A model generated the notes under the pieces. It searched no databases. It worked only from the letters and a program-made list of their open reading frames with translations, and had not been told where the DNA came from. DNA of 64,000 nt from Echinococcus granulosus (taxonomy: Eukaryota; Platyhelminthes; Cestoda; Cyclophyllidea; Taeniidae). The DNA is taken from contig NW_020170386.1 in NCBI RefSeq assembly GCF_000524195.1, positions 563,982 through 627,981 of the forward strand, in the 5' to 3' direction. Each line of letters opens with the position of its first letter. The stretch's first letter is position 1. Of the stretch, positions 1 through 12,800 are shown in pieces. Position numbers and translations under genes: made by a program.

Positions 1-130
1 GTTCTCATTTCCAGATGTACATCAGCAATTGTTAGTGAACGTGCTACTACTAGTATTCAATTAAAGCGTGAACGACGGTTCAAGCGATGCAGGAGCAATG
101 TCACCATTGGTAATGGGAATGGATACTCAC

Positions 131-2294
131 CGACCCGAGTTGGAAGCACGAGCAGTTCGGCCAACGCGATGCACATAGGACTTGATAGTGTTCGGAAGTT
201 TGTAGTTTACAACCTTAATGAGAAATGCAAAAAAAACAACCGTTGGAAAGCTAATCACTTGTAAATTTAATAAAAATCTTAAGCTGTGGAAAAGTAGTTA
301 AAACATGGATTTTGCTAAGAATAAGTGAGATTGACGTACTTCAAGCCAGTAAGAATCGCAGACCACCGTCAGTAATCTCATCTAATTTAAGTCCTGGCCG
401 ATGCCTAACTAAACTCAGGCTTCCTCTGTTAATAAGTGGAAAAGTTTAAACCGTCAAGGCAACTTCACGTAGCATACAAATAAGTAGGTTGTGCAACTTT
501 ACCGGCTTCCACCGAAGTATTTAAGAACTAGCTTTGAACTACAAATAAAAAAACGAAAAGATCTGCATGGATTTTTAAAAACATCATGATTAATGAAAAT
601 AGCACAAAGATAGAGGAAGCGAACCAAAATTTTTACGAAGCAGATCTGATTGATGGAAAGCACTGATGGGGAAGGTAAACACTTACAGCCTGAACGCCTG
701 GAATGTCCAGACCACGAGCAGCCAAGTCAGTGGCCAGAAGAACATCAGCAGGAGGGGGCAGAGGGCATTTCTGAACGTTAGAAGTCTCCATGGCTGCCTT
801 GTTCATGGCCTCTAACTTCAGGGCTTCGGCATCAGTGAAACGTCGCAGGGCCTCCAAGCGTTGTGCCTGGTTCATGTCCCCATGCAGCTCAGCACACTTA
901 ACGCCTATTAATCCAAGGAGGATATGGATGCGATGGCAGTCCTTCTTGGTGGGTAGGAAGACAATGGTGCGGCACGGAAAGGAGCGCACCAGCAATGCCG
1001 CCAAAATAGCGTCTCGATCTCCCTCACGGTGTGGCCGAATACGTACAAACTCCTGTTCTAGCCGGTTGGCCACTGCTGTGGACTGGTTGAGAAAAATACG
1101 CACGGGATTTTTCAGTGACACCGTCGCCAACTCGCGCACCTGCCGAAATAAAGAGAAGTACGAAAATATAAGCATAGAAGTGAAAATCTTGTTCAAAACT
1201 GGGCATGTTAGAATAAAAAGGAACTCCAACTTCATGAAAACTGGGCAATCAAAAGTCACCGTTTCAGTCATCGTTGCTGAGAACAGCAGGGTCTGCCGGT
1301 GAGAACTGCAATGTCGGACAATTTCCTTTATTTGTTCGGTAAAATATTCATCAAGAAGCCTAAAATAATAGCGTACACAACTTTTCACTTACTTATCAGC
1401 CTCATCTAAAACCAAATATTCGATCCCACTCAGTGTGAAACTCGGCGCGTTGGAGAGATGGTCTATAAGCCGACCTGGAGTTGCCACAACAATATCAGGA
1501 TTCCTGCGTAAATTGACTTCCTGCGAAGATAAGTCCAGTCCACCTGCTGCCAGCTGAATCTTCAGTCGTGGACAATGCTTAACCAGATGTTCAGCCACTT
1601 TGAAAATCTGAACAGCCAATTCACGAGTTGGACTTATAATAAGAGCCTTCGTAGTGCTACGGGAAGCAATTGGCGCGAATACCATCCGCTCAACAACAGG
1701 AAGCAAAAAAGCCAAAGTTTTCCCCGAACCGGTTTGTGCACAAGCACAAATGTCACGATTAAGCAATCCTAAGGGGATGCACGCACACTGTATAGGCGTC
1801 GGCTTAAAGATTTTCATCGCGGTAAGAGACTTCAAGAGGGGTTTAGAGAGTTTAAACGAGAGAAACGACTCAACTTCAGCATACTCCATCACAGATTGGG
1901 TGAATTCATAGTGCTCTTCAAAGGCGTTATCTTCTGAATCATTACGTTTATTGCCTTTACTTTTATATTTATTACGTAGGGAACCTAGTCCATGAAAAAA
2001 AAAGTGGATATACCGAAATCACTGCACTCTACGCGACATGAAGATTCTTCAACGTCAAATCCTTCACTTGAAAAATCCGAAAGCTCAGCAGAGTTTTTAG
2101 CGCGAAATTCGTCAATTAATTTGTCAACTTCGAAGTTAGTTTGAAACAAATTCAACGCCGGCTCCGTCAAGACAGTGGATGGGGACAAAAAATCCTAAGC
2201 AAAATAAGTGAATCGAACATTACCCCTGCATCGAACTGAAACGAAGGATTAAAGTCAACCTAAAAGTCAATGATAGCAAAACAGAACACACCAT
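131..2294 (-). CDS. DDX27: DEAD-box RNA helicase DDX27/Drs1 homologue (3' end outside window)
   Basis: Nucleolar ATP-dependent RNA helicase of the Drs1/DDX27 family, which acts in large ribosomal subunit assembly (family knowledge). Exons read on the minus strand: 2224-2259, 2014-2194, 1393-1984, 1260-1359, 687-1139 and 131-213; every junction keeps phase with GT..AG ends. Visible motifs are the Drs1-type DFNP near the N terminus, Q motif FKPTPIQ, motif I AQTGSGKT, PTRELA, TPGR, DEAD, SAT, motif V ATDLAARGLDIPG and motif VI HRVGRTAR. The core matches DDX27 (VSLKNPVRIF, REGDRDAI, LGLIGVK, ELHGDM) better than other DEAD-box proteins. The C-terminal basic tail is not in the window. The start is tentative: an ATG at 2292-2294 is followed directly by a possible 32-nt intron leading to VDFNP. 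About 27 extra residues lie between motifs IV and V. Confidence 0.9.
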
Positions 2295-2922
2295 CCAGAG
2301 AGCACGTTAGCAGTTAAGGAGAAGTGACCTTTGGTTGTTAATTAGGTAAAGTAAAACGATAGAGGTTATATTAAATATGCGGATGCTTAAAAATTTAAAT
2401 TCGGTCTTTTAAACTACAAAATTAGAAAGTTTTACTTTAAAAGATTTATTTAATGCATTGTGTTTTATCAAAATTGGCAACTATCATTAGCAACGTTTAG
2501 CTTGATGCATTTTAAATACACCAATGCCACGTTGAACTTTCTAGGTGCACTGTGAAATAGGCATATATATTGTGACATGCAGCATGCATTTTGTGATTCT
2601 TAGAAATTTTAGTACACTTGAGGCTAGAAAAGAACCTACGCTAGAAATTTAAAATTTGTTTGTTTATTTTTTTTGGGTAAGGATATACTTTGCTATGCAT
2701 TTAAAAGAGTCGTTACAATTCTAAAGAGACCCTTTTATATTAAAGGCTGTTTTGTAATGCTTTTGCCTACCTTAAAACCTTACAAAATTTTATTGTTATA
2801 ATATTTTATTAATTTTATTTGTAACCATGTTGTAACAAATGCATTTGTTTGAATGTACTTAATATATATCTCGTTTGTTCGGATGCTTTTGGGCGTCACG
2901 TTGTTTTGTGCTTCTTGTAATT
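2260..2922. promoter_or_regulatory. Intergenic interval between divergent DDX27 and FXR genes
   Basis: About 0.6 kb of AT-rich DNA separates the DDX27 5' end from the FXR start codon on the opposite strand. It must hold both 5' ends and both promoters. I see no convincing TATA box, CpG cluster or conserved motif, so calling it a shared bidirectional promoter is inference from geometry only. Confidence 0.35.
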
Positions 2923-5483
2923 ATGAATTGCTCTATTCCCGTTGAATTGATTGGAAGTTTTGGCGAAGCCTACCCTGTAAATATAACCTAATATAATTCT
3001 TCTTTGCTTCTTTGATTAAGGGTTATATCGTTGATTACAAAGCTCCCGACAGTTTTGTGTTCCGATTTGTCGAGGAATTTCCTGGATTCCCTGGCGATAT
3101 CACTGTTCTACCTGCTTGTTTACGGAAACCACCAATCTGTGTTGTTTGTGATGCCAAAGGGCCCGATGTCTCAGTTGGTGATTGTGTCGAGGTTTTGGCC
3201 GGGAAATCCGCCACAAATGAACTTAATGAAGCTCTTCCACCTTCCTGGTGGCCTGCCCGTATTACAAAACGACGTGGTGACTTCGCTATCGTTGAATTTT
3301 GTGCGTGCGGGGAAGCTTCTGAAGTATCTAGGGCTTTTCCCAAACCACACCTCGAAAATGTGGTTGAGATCAACCAGATTAGACACAGAAATTCAGAACA
3401 ACTACTTTCTGAGTCGGATTTTTTATACCATATTTTTAATGTCCCACAGGAGTTAGTTGGACTGTAAGTTTCTTATCTTTATCTTGAGGTTGTAGATATT
3501 TAGATGTCCTTTCCGCATTTTTATGCCCTATTACTACTATATTTGTGGCGATATTACCAGATTTATATGCTATTTGCTGTGTTTTAGCCACTTTTTTTAA
3601 CGAATGGTTTGCCCTTTAGTTTCAAAGAGGCATCAAATATTGAACATATCGTTCGTGCCTGTGGGCAATCGATGCTGTTTTGCCAAGTTAGGGAAGACAT
3701 GAAACTTCCCCTTCAGTTTTCAAATACTAACATCTCCGAAGGATCGGTGACCAAATTTCTTGTTGTTTGCACATCACCAGAGACGAAGCTCAAGGCGGAA
3801 ACAATAGACAATGATGTAATTAGAATGCTCAGGCAGAAGCACTGCATACTTCACCAAATTAGTGAGCTTTCGCGTCGTCTTAAGGAAGTAAATTCTGTTA
3901 AGGTGGGCCACTTTTCCTAGTTTATTTATTTTTTCACGATTCTGTTTTTTTGCGTCATGAGTGTCTATCACGGCACGATTTATCCGCTCTCCATGTACCA
4001 TTATCTATTTTAAAGTATTTCGCAAGCCTCCTTTTTGTATTTAGAGCGATGAATTTATTTGTGCAGAATTTTCTGTTGAAAAAGATCTTGTTGGTCATTC
4101 TATTGGTGCGGGCGGAGCTAACATTCGCCGTGCCCGATCGGTCGATGGGATTGTTAGTGTTATCCTCAATCCTGATACCTGCACATTTAAGGTCACCGGG
4201 AAGGTAACTGAATCGAGGATTTACTCTCAATTCGTTTTTTTAGCTTTTTGACTAACACCTAGTTGACGTTTATATTCATTGGTTTATTTAAAAGAGATTA
4301 TTTCGCCGTCCACAAGTCGCAATATGGTGTTTCATTTAAACCAAGGTGATATTTTTATCCACTTAGACCAAAGAGGCAGTCGAGAACGCTAAAAAGTTAT
4401 TGGAGTACGCCACTGAGGCCATGCAAGTTCCACAGCAGTACGTGGCCCGTATTGTCGGACAAAAGAATCATCAAATTCAAGCTTTGGTGGACCGAGTCGG
4501 GTTAGCCAGAATTCGTGTCCAAGCCGCTAACGAGGTGACTGTACCAAATTGTGTGCCTTTCGCCTTCACTGGTACCCGGTCGGCGATAAGTGACGCCAAA
4601 ATATTGATAAATTTCATTACCGATAATCTAAAGGAAATTGACCAGCTTCAGGCGAAAATTACTCCACATGAATGCAGTCGTTTTTACAATGGCGAGGGAA
4701 ACCGCTACAAGAAGCGCGATCCTTCAAGGTAAACTGCCTCGTACTCTGCCGTTTGATGCCCCGAAATATGCACTTTGAAATTTTATAAACGGGGTTGGAT
4801 CATGCGATATCAAAAGCATTTCATGCGGAACCAGGTTATTTTTGCAGTGCATGCTCTACCTTTTTAGTTGCTACATTTTCATCTTCGCCTATTAGTAAAT
4901 CGGATAGCGCCAAAGGTGAACGAACTTTCCGCTTCCATCAGATGGACAGTGGCCAAGCGACTGATAATGGAATGACCACCGCGACTACTTTCAATGGTGA
5001 TGCTGGCGGTTGCTTTAGGAGTGGAAGAGTGACGGACACGGGCACTGAACACTCGGATTCAACTTCATATCGCAACTTCCGTCGATCGACTCACCGTCGT
5101 CGCAGGAACCAACTTCCGCTATCTCGGGGTGGTGGGGGCAGTGATGAACCCTCCTCACAGCCTCGACAGGAATCACTACCTCCACCTGCACCCAGACCAG
5201 GTAAGTCTAGTACTTGTCATTATTAATTTTTCCGATATAGTCTACCACTTTTGTGCTTTACCGCTCCGTCACCCAGAGGCTTTTCTTCTTTATGAAATTA
5301 ATTTACTTGGAATTTACTGAACTACTTTATGTCATTTTCGTAGAAGAGTCAATTCTACAGTCCGAAACCATCCCTCGTCTGGGCTCCAGACATGGTGGCG
5401 GTGGCCGACGTGGTAAGGGAGGAAACCGGAATCAAACTCCACAGGCAGATATTGGGGGCGTCTCGGTTATCACGGAATCTTGA
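2923..5483 (+). CDS. FMRP/FXR-family RNA-binding protein
   Basis: Homologue of FMR1/FXR1/FXR2, RNA-binding translational regulators found in cytoplasmic granules and neurons. Exons: 2923-2976, 3021-3463, 3620-3902, 4045-4203, 4367-4728, about 4848-5200 and 5344-5483; phases agree at all joins. The first ATG gives an 18-codon exon whose VELIGSFGEAYP continues as GYIVDYKA, aligning with the first Agenet/Tudor repeat of FXR1. A second Agenet repeat follows (SWWPARITKRRGDFAIVEF). KH1 (LVGHSIGAGGANIRRA) has a normal GXXG loop. KH2 (VARIVGQKNHQIQ) does not. The C-terminal part is rich in Arg and Gly (GRRGKGG), like the RGG box. The start of exon 6 is uncertain: in-frame acceptors occur at 4847 and about 4893. 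Confidence 0.9.
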
Positions 5484-8400
5484 TCATTAGCTGTTTCTTA
5501 TCTGAGCGCACTGTTTTCTTTTTCCTCCCCTTCCCTCAAAACGCATTTTCATTCTGGCGCTTTCCATTTCACGCTCACCCTTTAACGTAACAGCGTTCAA
5601 AAATACTCTGAATGGAGTCTGGTTTAGTATGTATCGATCACTCTCGATGGTTGTGTTCTTTCTTTCTCTCCCACGCATGCCTTTTGATAAAGCGTGTGGG
5701 CTAAGTTGCATTTACAAACATTGAGACGGAGCTGTACCTACTGTTAGCTTGTTGCCTTTACTCCACGTACTTGTTTCACTGTTAAGTGGATGTTTGGGGA
5801 AATTACTCGGGTGGTTCTTTTACTTGTTTCGTGGTTTTTCAGTAGATGCAATTTACTTTTCCGTCTGAATCTAGTCTGCCTTTGCAAGAAAGCGAGGATA
5901 TTCGTTGCGTGGAATCCTCTCACAGCGGTGGGTTGATGCTGAGAAATGCTGTGCTATCTATCTATGAGGTCATATTCATTCGTGTGGCGGGTCCGATTTG
6001 TCTAGCGCGGATTACGCGAAGTACCTGTACCTGTCACGTTTGGCGTTAGTTACAATCAGCAGTCTGACGATATAATTGTTTTACATACACGGAGTAAGCC
6101 GACAAGCGACGAAAACGTCTGCAGCCGCACAAGAAAACTTCTTGGAAATAGTTGGTTGAAGTCGAACAAATGTCGTACCCCTCCTCAAGTGGTGTGCGTT
6201 GGCGTGAGTTCTAGTGATTGTTCATAAGAGTGCCTGCTTGTGCCCTTGGTCTGGGGATGGCATTAAGTGATACTGATGCTGCTATCTAGCTTTGCCGTAC
6301 CCATCAGAGTTCAGCCTGGTTGTTAACCGTTTTGAAACTGTCTAGAGTCGCACAACATCCATGAGCAGTTTTTTGCGCCTTTTTCCTATAACAATACTGA
6401 TAATAATAAAATATTCGAAAGATGAGCAAATGTGGATATAATTGTGGCTATTAACCAGCTTACTTTGTTCGAAAAGGTTGTAGGAACCGATTTTAAGGAG
6501 TTCTCGTTTGTACGCATCCAAAAGTTGTGGTCAACATCACAGACAATGGTGGCAAATCTAATTGCTATAGTGAAGGTAGCAGGTGGGAACACTTATCTGA
6601 AACCCCTTTTACCGGACGAGTGTTACTAAGAATTGAGAGGAGGGAGTAAACAGTAACGCTGCCAGCAACTTTGGACGACTGCCTTGGCACAGTTGCATCT
6701 CTTGCCACGATGTGCGGCAGTGTGTATGAATGGTTGGCTCTGTTACACTTCGTTAGCGTCGGCAGTGGTAAACATCTATTGCGTAAGCTATCACAAAACA
6801 ACGGTATGTCACCTTCCTTCTGACGGTGGATTCAAATTTCGCTGCCCTTAAAGTACCTCCAAAAACATTCAAGCGTCAATGCGGACCAGAGGACCTTGCC
6901 AGTTTCTCGCCAGTGAAATCCTGAGAGCTGACTGACACACAAAAGTCATGGGGAAGGTTTCGGGAAGGGGGACCACTTGCACCTACCTGAATGTTTCCTA
7001 TAGGACAGCAAGGGAAAATAAGCGTATCCAAACCGTCAGACTCAAGGTAAGGTGTCAACTACGGGAGGAAATTAGTTGACTTGACGATCAGAAACTCAAT
7101 GAAAAGCTTCCCAACCGTGATTTATCAATTCGAAGCAGAAACTTAGTATCCATTGTTTGAATAATGCCATCCATCAGGTAAATGATATCCTTGAATCAAA
7201 GGGAAAAGTCTAACTCCGTTAAACACCTCAACTGCAAGCCTAACACCATTACTTGTGATTTCTAATTGAAGAACCGAAAATAAGTAATATTTTGAATGTG
7301 TAGTTGTCTTTGAGGAAAGTGCTACAATAGGAAGATCACTGCTTTGAAAAAGTCTTACATGCAAATTAACCAGATGTGATCGCCATCAAATGCTGTAATA
7401 GTTTAAGGGACCTGGCCAGAGGATAAAGCTGAGTGGGAAATGGTTTCTCTTCCCAATTCCTCGAATCATCCGATGGAGTGGACGTTTCACTTATTATGCC
7501 TATTTGATGCGCCTTGGCTGGCATAGCAGAGGCGTTCACTTCGATGGTTGCAGAAACAGAATGCTGAAAAAGCCATGTATTATGCAATAACCTGGGAGCT
7601 ACTATCCAGTCTACGCACATGGGTAAATTTAGTCGTCAAGTTAGTATGACGCTGCATTTTCTTCATTTCTGCACAAGGTCTCCCAGCAATTCATTTAGAT
7701 GTAGTTGTAGCGGAAAAGTAGCCGCTTACTACAATGTTTTGCCCTATTTTTGGGATTCAGTTAAACTGAAAGAAGTGCGTCAGTCTGAAACTCCGATGGT
7801 ACTTTCTATGAAAGCATTTATAACAACATCTCCTCTCATCATTAAAAGAACCTTATTTAATCCTAATGAATCTCAGTATTAAAGGTTACTGTTTGAGTAA
7901 TATAAAACTAGCTATAAATTTAACTATCCAACTTTTTCTGAAGTGGGCATGTAAACAACGGAACCACCCATTTCACTAATACTGTGTTAAAGAGGTGATT
8001 TGCGCTTCAGCAACAACCCTATGGCAGGCATGGCCACATTGAGTACTTGCAAGAGGCACAGAGGTTGACACGCCACCTTGCTCGATGTAGTGGTATTTTG
8101 CCGATGCAGCTGTTCTCAGAAGGAATCCTTTATCCCACAACATCTTTTCAACAAAAGTATGTCCAATGGATGGGGTGTGGGAGGGTGGGTACCCAAGTCT
8201 TGCAGGTATTTTTCTAGAATTTCGGGATTCCTGCATAGTCCTGTGCCCGAGTGAGCAGAAATTCGACCGAGCCATCGTGTCTAACCATGAATTTTCAAAT
8301 CATCACTTAATGCAGCTTGTGTGATTCCTTGAGATACAAGCGTGTCAGCAATGCTGCATTCGGATATCTTGTGGATTCAGTTGGTGGCGTATGAAGTCGA

Positions 8401-9832
8401 CCAAATAACAAAGTTTAGCGCTCAAACTAAACCCAAGCATTTGATTAACTCTCGTACTCTGTAAGCAGCAGTCTAACCAAGCTTGGTTCTGGGAAATCGG
8501 AGTCATTAAATAAAAGCAAGTGCGACGTTAACTTAGCATTTCGGCAGATCAACTCGTAAATGATCCCGAAAAGTGTTGCCAACTCTATGAGCACCAAAAA
8601 TGGGCGTGTGAGGCATTCAAGGTAGTTTATGCGTAAAGAAGTCAATATTCAGAGCTCCATTACTTTGTCCCATGGGATCATTAAGATAAGGCGGAGTAGG
8701 ACTACAATTCCAACTACGCTAAGATCCAAGACAATAAATATGTAGTTGCGAGGCTTCCATAAAGGTGAATTACCCATTTCTCACTAATGCGACTACATAA
8801 GCCAAAAAATGGCTTGCGTTTCTGTGAGTTCAAACTAAACGAGACATACAAATGCACGTTATTTACATACAACTCCTAAAATCTGAAGCCGGAACTCATG
8901 TTCAAGCATGCTTTACCACCAGATATCACCGCAAACGTTGAAATTGATGGGTCGTGGGTTTTCTATTTGAAGGCTGTTTAAAATGGCGACAGAAACAGTA
9001 TTCATATTTCCCACCTATTAGAGCCAAAGGGGCATACACATAGAACGGAGGTGGATGGACAAGCGAGGGTGGAACATCACCATAACCCCATCTGCATATT
9101 CAGATGTTATTGAGGGCAAGGCACAGGTGTAATGCGTTGAAAGTAACCGATATTCGGCCAATAATGTACAATTGGCATCTACTTGAACATGCATGCCACT
9201 TAATTGGAAACATCCTAATCGTTAACAAAGGTGTTGCTTTGTGGTGCATTTCTGTTTAGATCAAGGTTGGTAGTTTTGAAAGCACTGCGGTGGTGTGGAC
9301 ATACAGCTGAAAGAGCTCATAAATCATGGATTTTCAAAAATTTCCTTATTTAACATATCTCCTGCATTGGGAGCACATCACAATTTTGAGATCCTAGTCT
9401 TGAGTGTTTAATCACAGCTAACTAAAGACATTAAAACAAATCCGAATGAGTGTGACTGACAAATGCGAGCAGCTCGCATTGAAGATCCTATAGTAGAGAC
9501 CGTGACATAGGTTATGATGGCCAAATTGTCCGTTACTCGAAGCGCAATGCCCTGCCGAGAGAGAGGGGCGTTGCGAACTAGGGCAGTTGCGCTAAAAAGG
9601 ATGGGGGAATGGCTGTCCTAATGTGGAATTAGCGTCAGTTAAATGGGCATCGCATCGAATGTCCAAACGCTGCATACCATGCAGTTGATTGCCGCGCCGC
9701 TGACAGTGGGCGTTGCAGCCCGCTCGCAGCAGCCGCGTATCATATCGATTGGGCGGTGGGATTATCGATCGCCATGTTTGAAATTCGGTAGGCTTGACAT
9801 TTGACGCAACCGCCTGGGGCACGGTCGACAGG
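5484..9832. other. FXR 3' UTR and non-coding intergenic DNA
   Basis: No open reading frame here resembles a known protein or shows a coherent splice pattern. The left part (to about 6.4 kb) is probably FXR 3' UTR. The rest is AT-rich unique-looking sequence. It may include the 5' UTR and promoter of the downstream transporter gene. I saw no tRNA, simple repeat or transposon ends in it by eye. Confidence 0.5.
6405..6410 (+). terminator. Candidate poly(A) signal of the FXR gene
   Basis: An AATAAA hexamer lies about 920 nt after the FXR stop codon, on the coding strand. It is plausible for a long 3' UTR but unproven. Confidence 0.3.
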
Positions 9833-12800
9833 ATGGTAGGCCTCAGCTACTGCCAACCGAAATCCACTATTTCATATGTTGACGCAATTATCTATCCATT
9901 TTAGACAGTGACTTGCACCCTGGTGTTCGCAACATTCGTCACCTGCGTCAGCTCGTCATTCATGATGGGCTATAATCTTGGTATCGTCAATTTGCCAGCA
10001 AAAGTGAGTTGGAATTTCTTTAGCTTTAAATTTGACTCACTTTGATCACGGTAGTCAAAGATATGTTATAACAAGCTTTTACGTAACTGAGACTGACCTA
10101 GGTGAACCCTGTTAAAACTAAAATCGTTAAGAATGTTCAGCTGTCCGTCATTACGACCTGTTAACTTTTAATTGACACACTAATGCTCAGGAAATGATTA
10201 GTAAGCTATTCTCCCTTTCAAGCGTAAATTACAATAAGCGGTACCGGTAAAGTTAGGGAGGATGCAGTTGATGCAAACTACAATACTTCAAGTAGTGCAA
10301 TTATTTCACTGCAAGCTATTTACACCAATTTTCTTCTTGAAATTAAAGTATATAGAACAATTTATGGTGGAAAAGATGTCAGTTTTGGATAAGGAAACGT
10401 TATATGCTCTGGTAAGCGTGGTGTTCATAGTCGGAGCAGCGATTGGAGCATTCAGTTGTGGTTTTCTTGCTGACAAACTTGGAAGGTAAGATTTACCGAA
10501 TAATTCGTGTTCATCACCTTCGCTTTAGTTAATTTACTTAAACTTTGGTAATTGTTTGAAATCAGGGATGGTCATAAATAAGCGTAAAAAATAACTATTG
10601 GAAATTGCTACGGTAGGAAAACCTCATTTCTTTCTCGTGTATTTTCGCGTGAACATTCAATTTCTTAACAATTTGGCATCCTATTAATAAAAATTCTGCC
10701 TTTTAAATCTTCTTTGATGTTATTGTTTGTGATGACAGAAGAAACAGTCTTCATATGAACACCGTAATTGGTCTACTTGGTGCGATTCTCTCTGGTATCT
10801 GTGTGAATATAAAAAATGCTGTGGTGCTATTAGTCGGACGCTTTATCTCCGGTCTCAACGCTGGGGTGACGATTGGTGTCGCCTCCATGTACCTCATGGA
10901 AATTGCACCCACAAGCACTCGCGGCATGATTGGAGCGTGTCACCAGCTGGCGGTCACAATTGGGATCTGCCTTTCTTACGTCGTCACGCTCGACTTTCTA
11001 CTCAATACAGAAGACCGTTGGGGTTATGCCATCTTAATTGGTGCAATTCCTTGTGTAACTGGCCTTGTTCTCCTACCTCTGTGTCCTGAAAGCGCTCGTT
11101 ACTTATTCTTGATTAAAAAGGAGGAGGAGCGTGCAAAGGAAGCGTATATGAAAGTATCCGGCGCCGAGAATGCAAATGACTTTGTCAAAGATATGAATGA
11201 TGAGGCAGCTGCGACGAAATCGCAACCCGAATTCAAAGTTTCCTATCTCTTTACAAAACGGGAGTACAGAAAAGCCACAGCTATAGCCATTCTTATCCAA
11301 GTGCTCCAGCAACTCTGTGGCATCAATGCAGTAGGTTTTATACGAGCTACTTTTTTTTATTTAGCAGCATAATTGTACACTTCGCATTAATCTTCAGTTT
11401 TCAATGATTAAACATGCAACAACTACTTTATTTATTTCAATGGAAAAATAAAGCCTTCACATTCTTAGTATAGCATCTTCCATTTAAGTACAACTAGATA
11501 TTTCATTTGCCGCACTTAGATGGTTTGACGTACTTATCTACTGATAACATAACTTAATTTTTACAACTCACAAAGAAGGTGTGATCAGCAGTAAACTGCA
11601 GCCATGATAATGTGAATCTCGAGAAATGGCAAAATACTTTGAAGTACAGAGTGATTATGAGAAGCGCAGCATTAGAGTGCCTGGTGAATTACAGCTACCA
11701 ACCGGGATTGTTAGCTAATTATTCAAAATAAAATTGGCGTTCAGGACCCAGAAATGGGTAAAAGTAGAAAAGTATTTGTTAGAAATTCCCGCTGGCATAT
11801 ATATCGAAATTCCTGTACTTAACTCTTAAGTCAACCATACCATTCCATAAAAATGTAGAGGTTGATTGTTCTAAACGAAAAAAAGTATTGAATATGCATT
11901 TTAAAGGAGTCTTTTTTCTCTTAGGTGATTGCTAATTCATCGACAATGCTGGTGACAGCTAAGGTAAAAGAGGACCAGATGCAGTACTTTGTTGTGGGCC
12001 TGGGCATCCTCAACGTGGTCTTCACCATCATCGCACTGCCACTGCTTGAAAGGGCGGGTCGTCGCACCCTACTGCTATGGCCTACACTGCTGCTCGGCTG
12101 CTGTCTGCTCACGCAATCCATTATAGTCACCATCGGACGCAGCAAACCCGAGGAGGAGCAGGCCCCCTTCGCCATTGTGGCCGTCAGCATGGTCTACATT
12201 TACCTAGCTTGCTTTGCAGTTGGTTTGGGTCCCATTCCAGCCATGATCGTCGCAGAGATCTTCCGTCAGGGACCTCGAACTGCCGCCTACTCCGTCAGCC
12301 AGGGTGTTCAGTGGCTGTGCAATCTCATGGTCCNNNNNNNNNNNNNNNNNNNNNNNNNNNNNNNNNNNNNNNNNNNNNNNNNNNNNNNNNNNNNNNNNNN
12401 NNNNNNNNNNNNNNNNNNNNNNNNNNNNNNNNNTTGCAACCTTTCCACCTCTCAATGTGAGTATTCTTCTAGTGACAATTTTGGTAACTCTAATGCATCG
12501 ATTGCACGATAACCGCCGTCATTCATAGTCTATTGCCCTTTTTAAATTATAAGCTCACTGATTTATGCCCATTTCAATGTTTATCCGAGCTTACTGCATA
12601 ATGTCGACACCTCACACTGAGACTACGAATCTTTCCTTATTGTACGTATTCTAACAGAGCCGTGGTTATTAAATTAACTGAAAATCCACTGACCTCTTAC
12701 GACCTCTTAAAACTCAGCACAAATCTATGAAACTGATGTGAGTGGGGCCGTTTAGCACGGCCCACGCTTGAGCATCAGAATCATGCTCTAAGGCGGCTAA

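Noticed and set aside
790..1302. Long plus-strand ORF of 170 codons
   Set aside because: It is antisense to DDX27 exons and their intron, and its translation has no family similarity.
11331..11924. Missing exon encoding VFYYS in transporter A
   Set aside because: Residue count to the next motif matches GLUT1 within two residues and the paralogue has the same junction, so no extra exon is needed.
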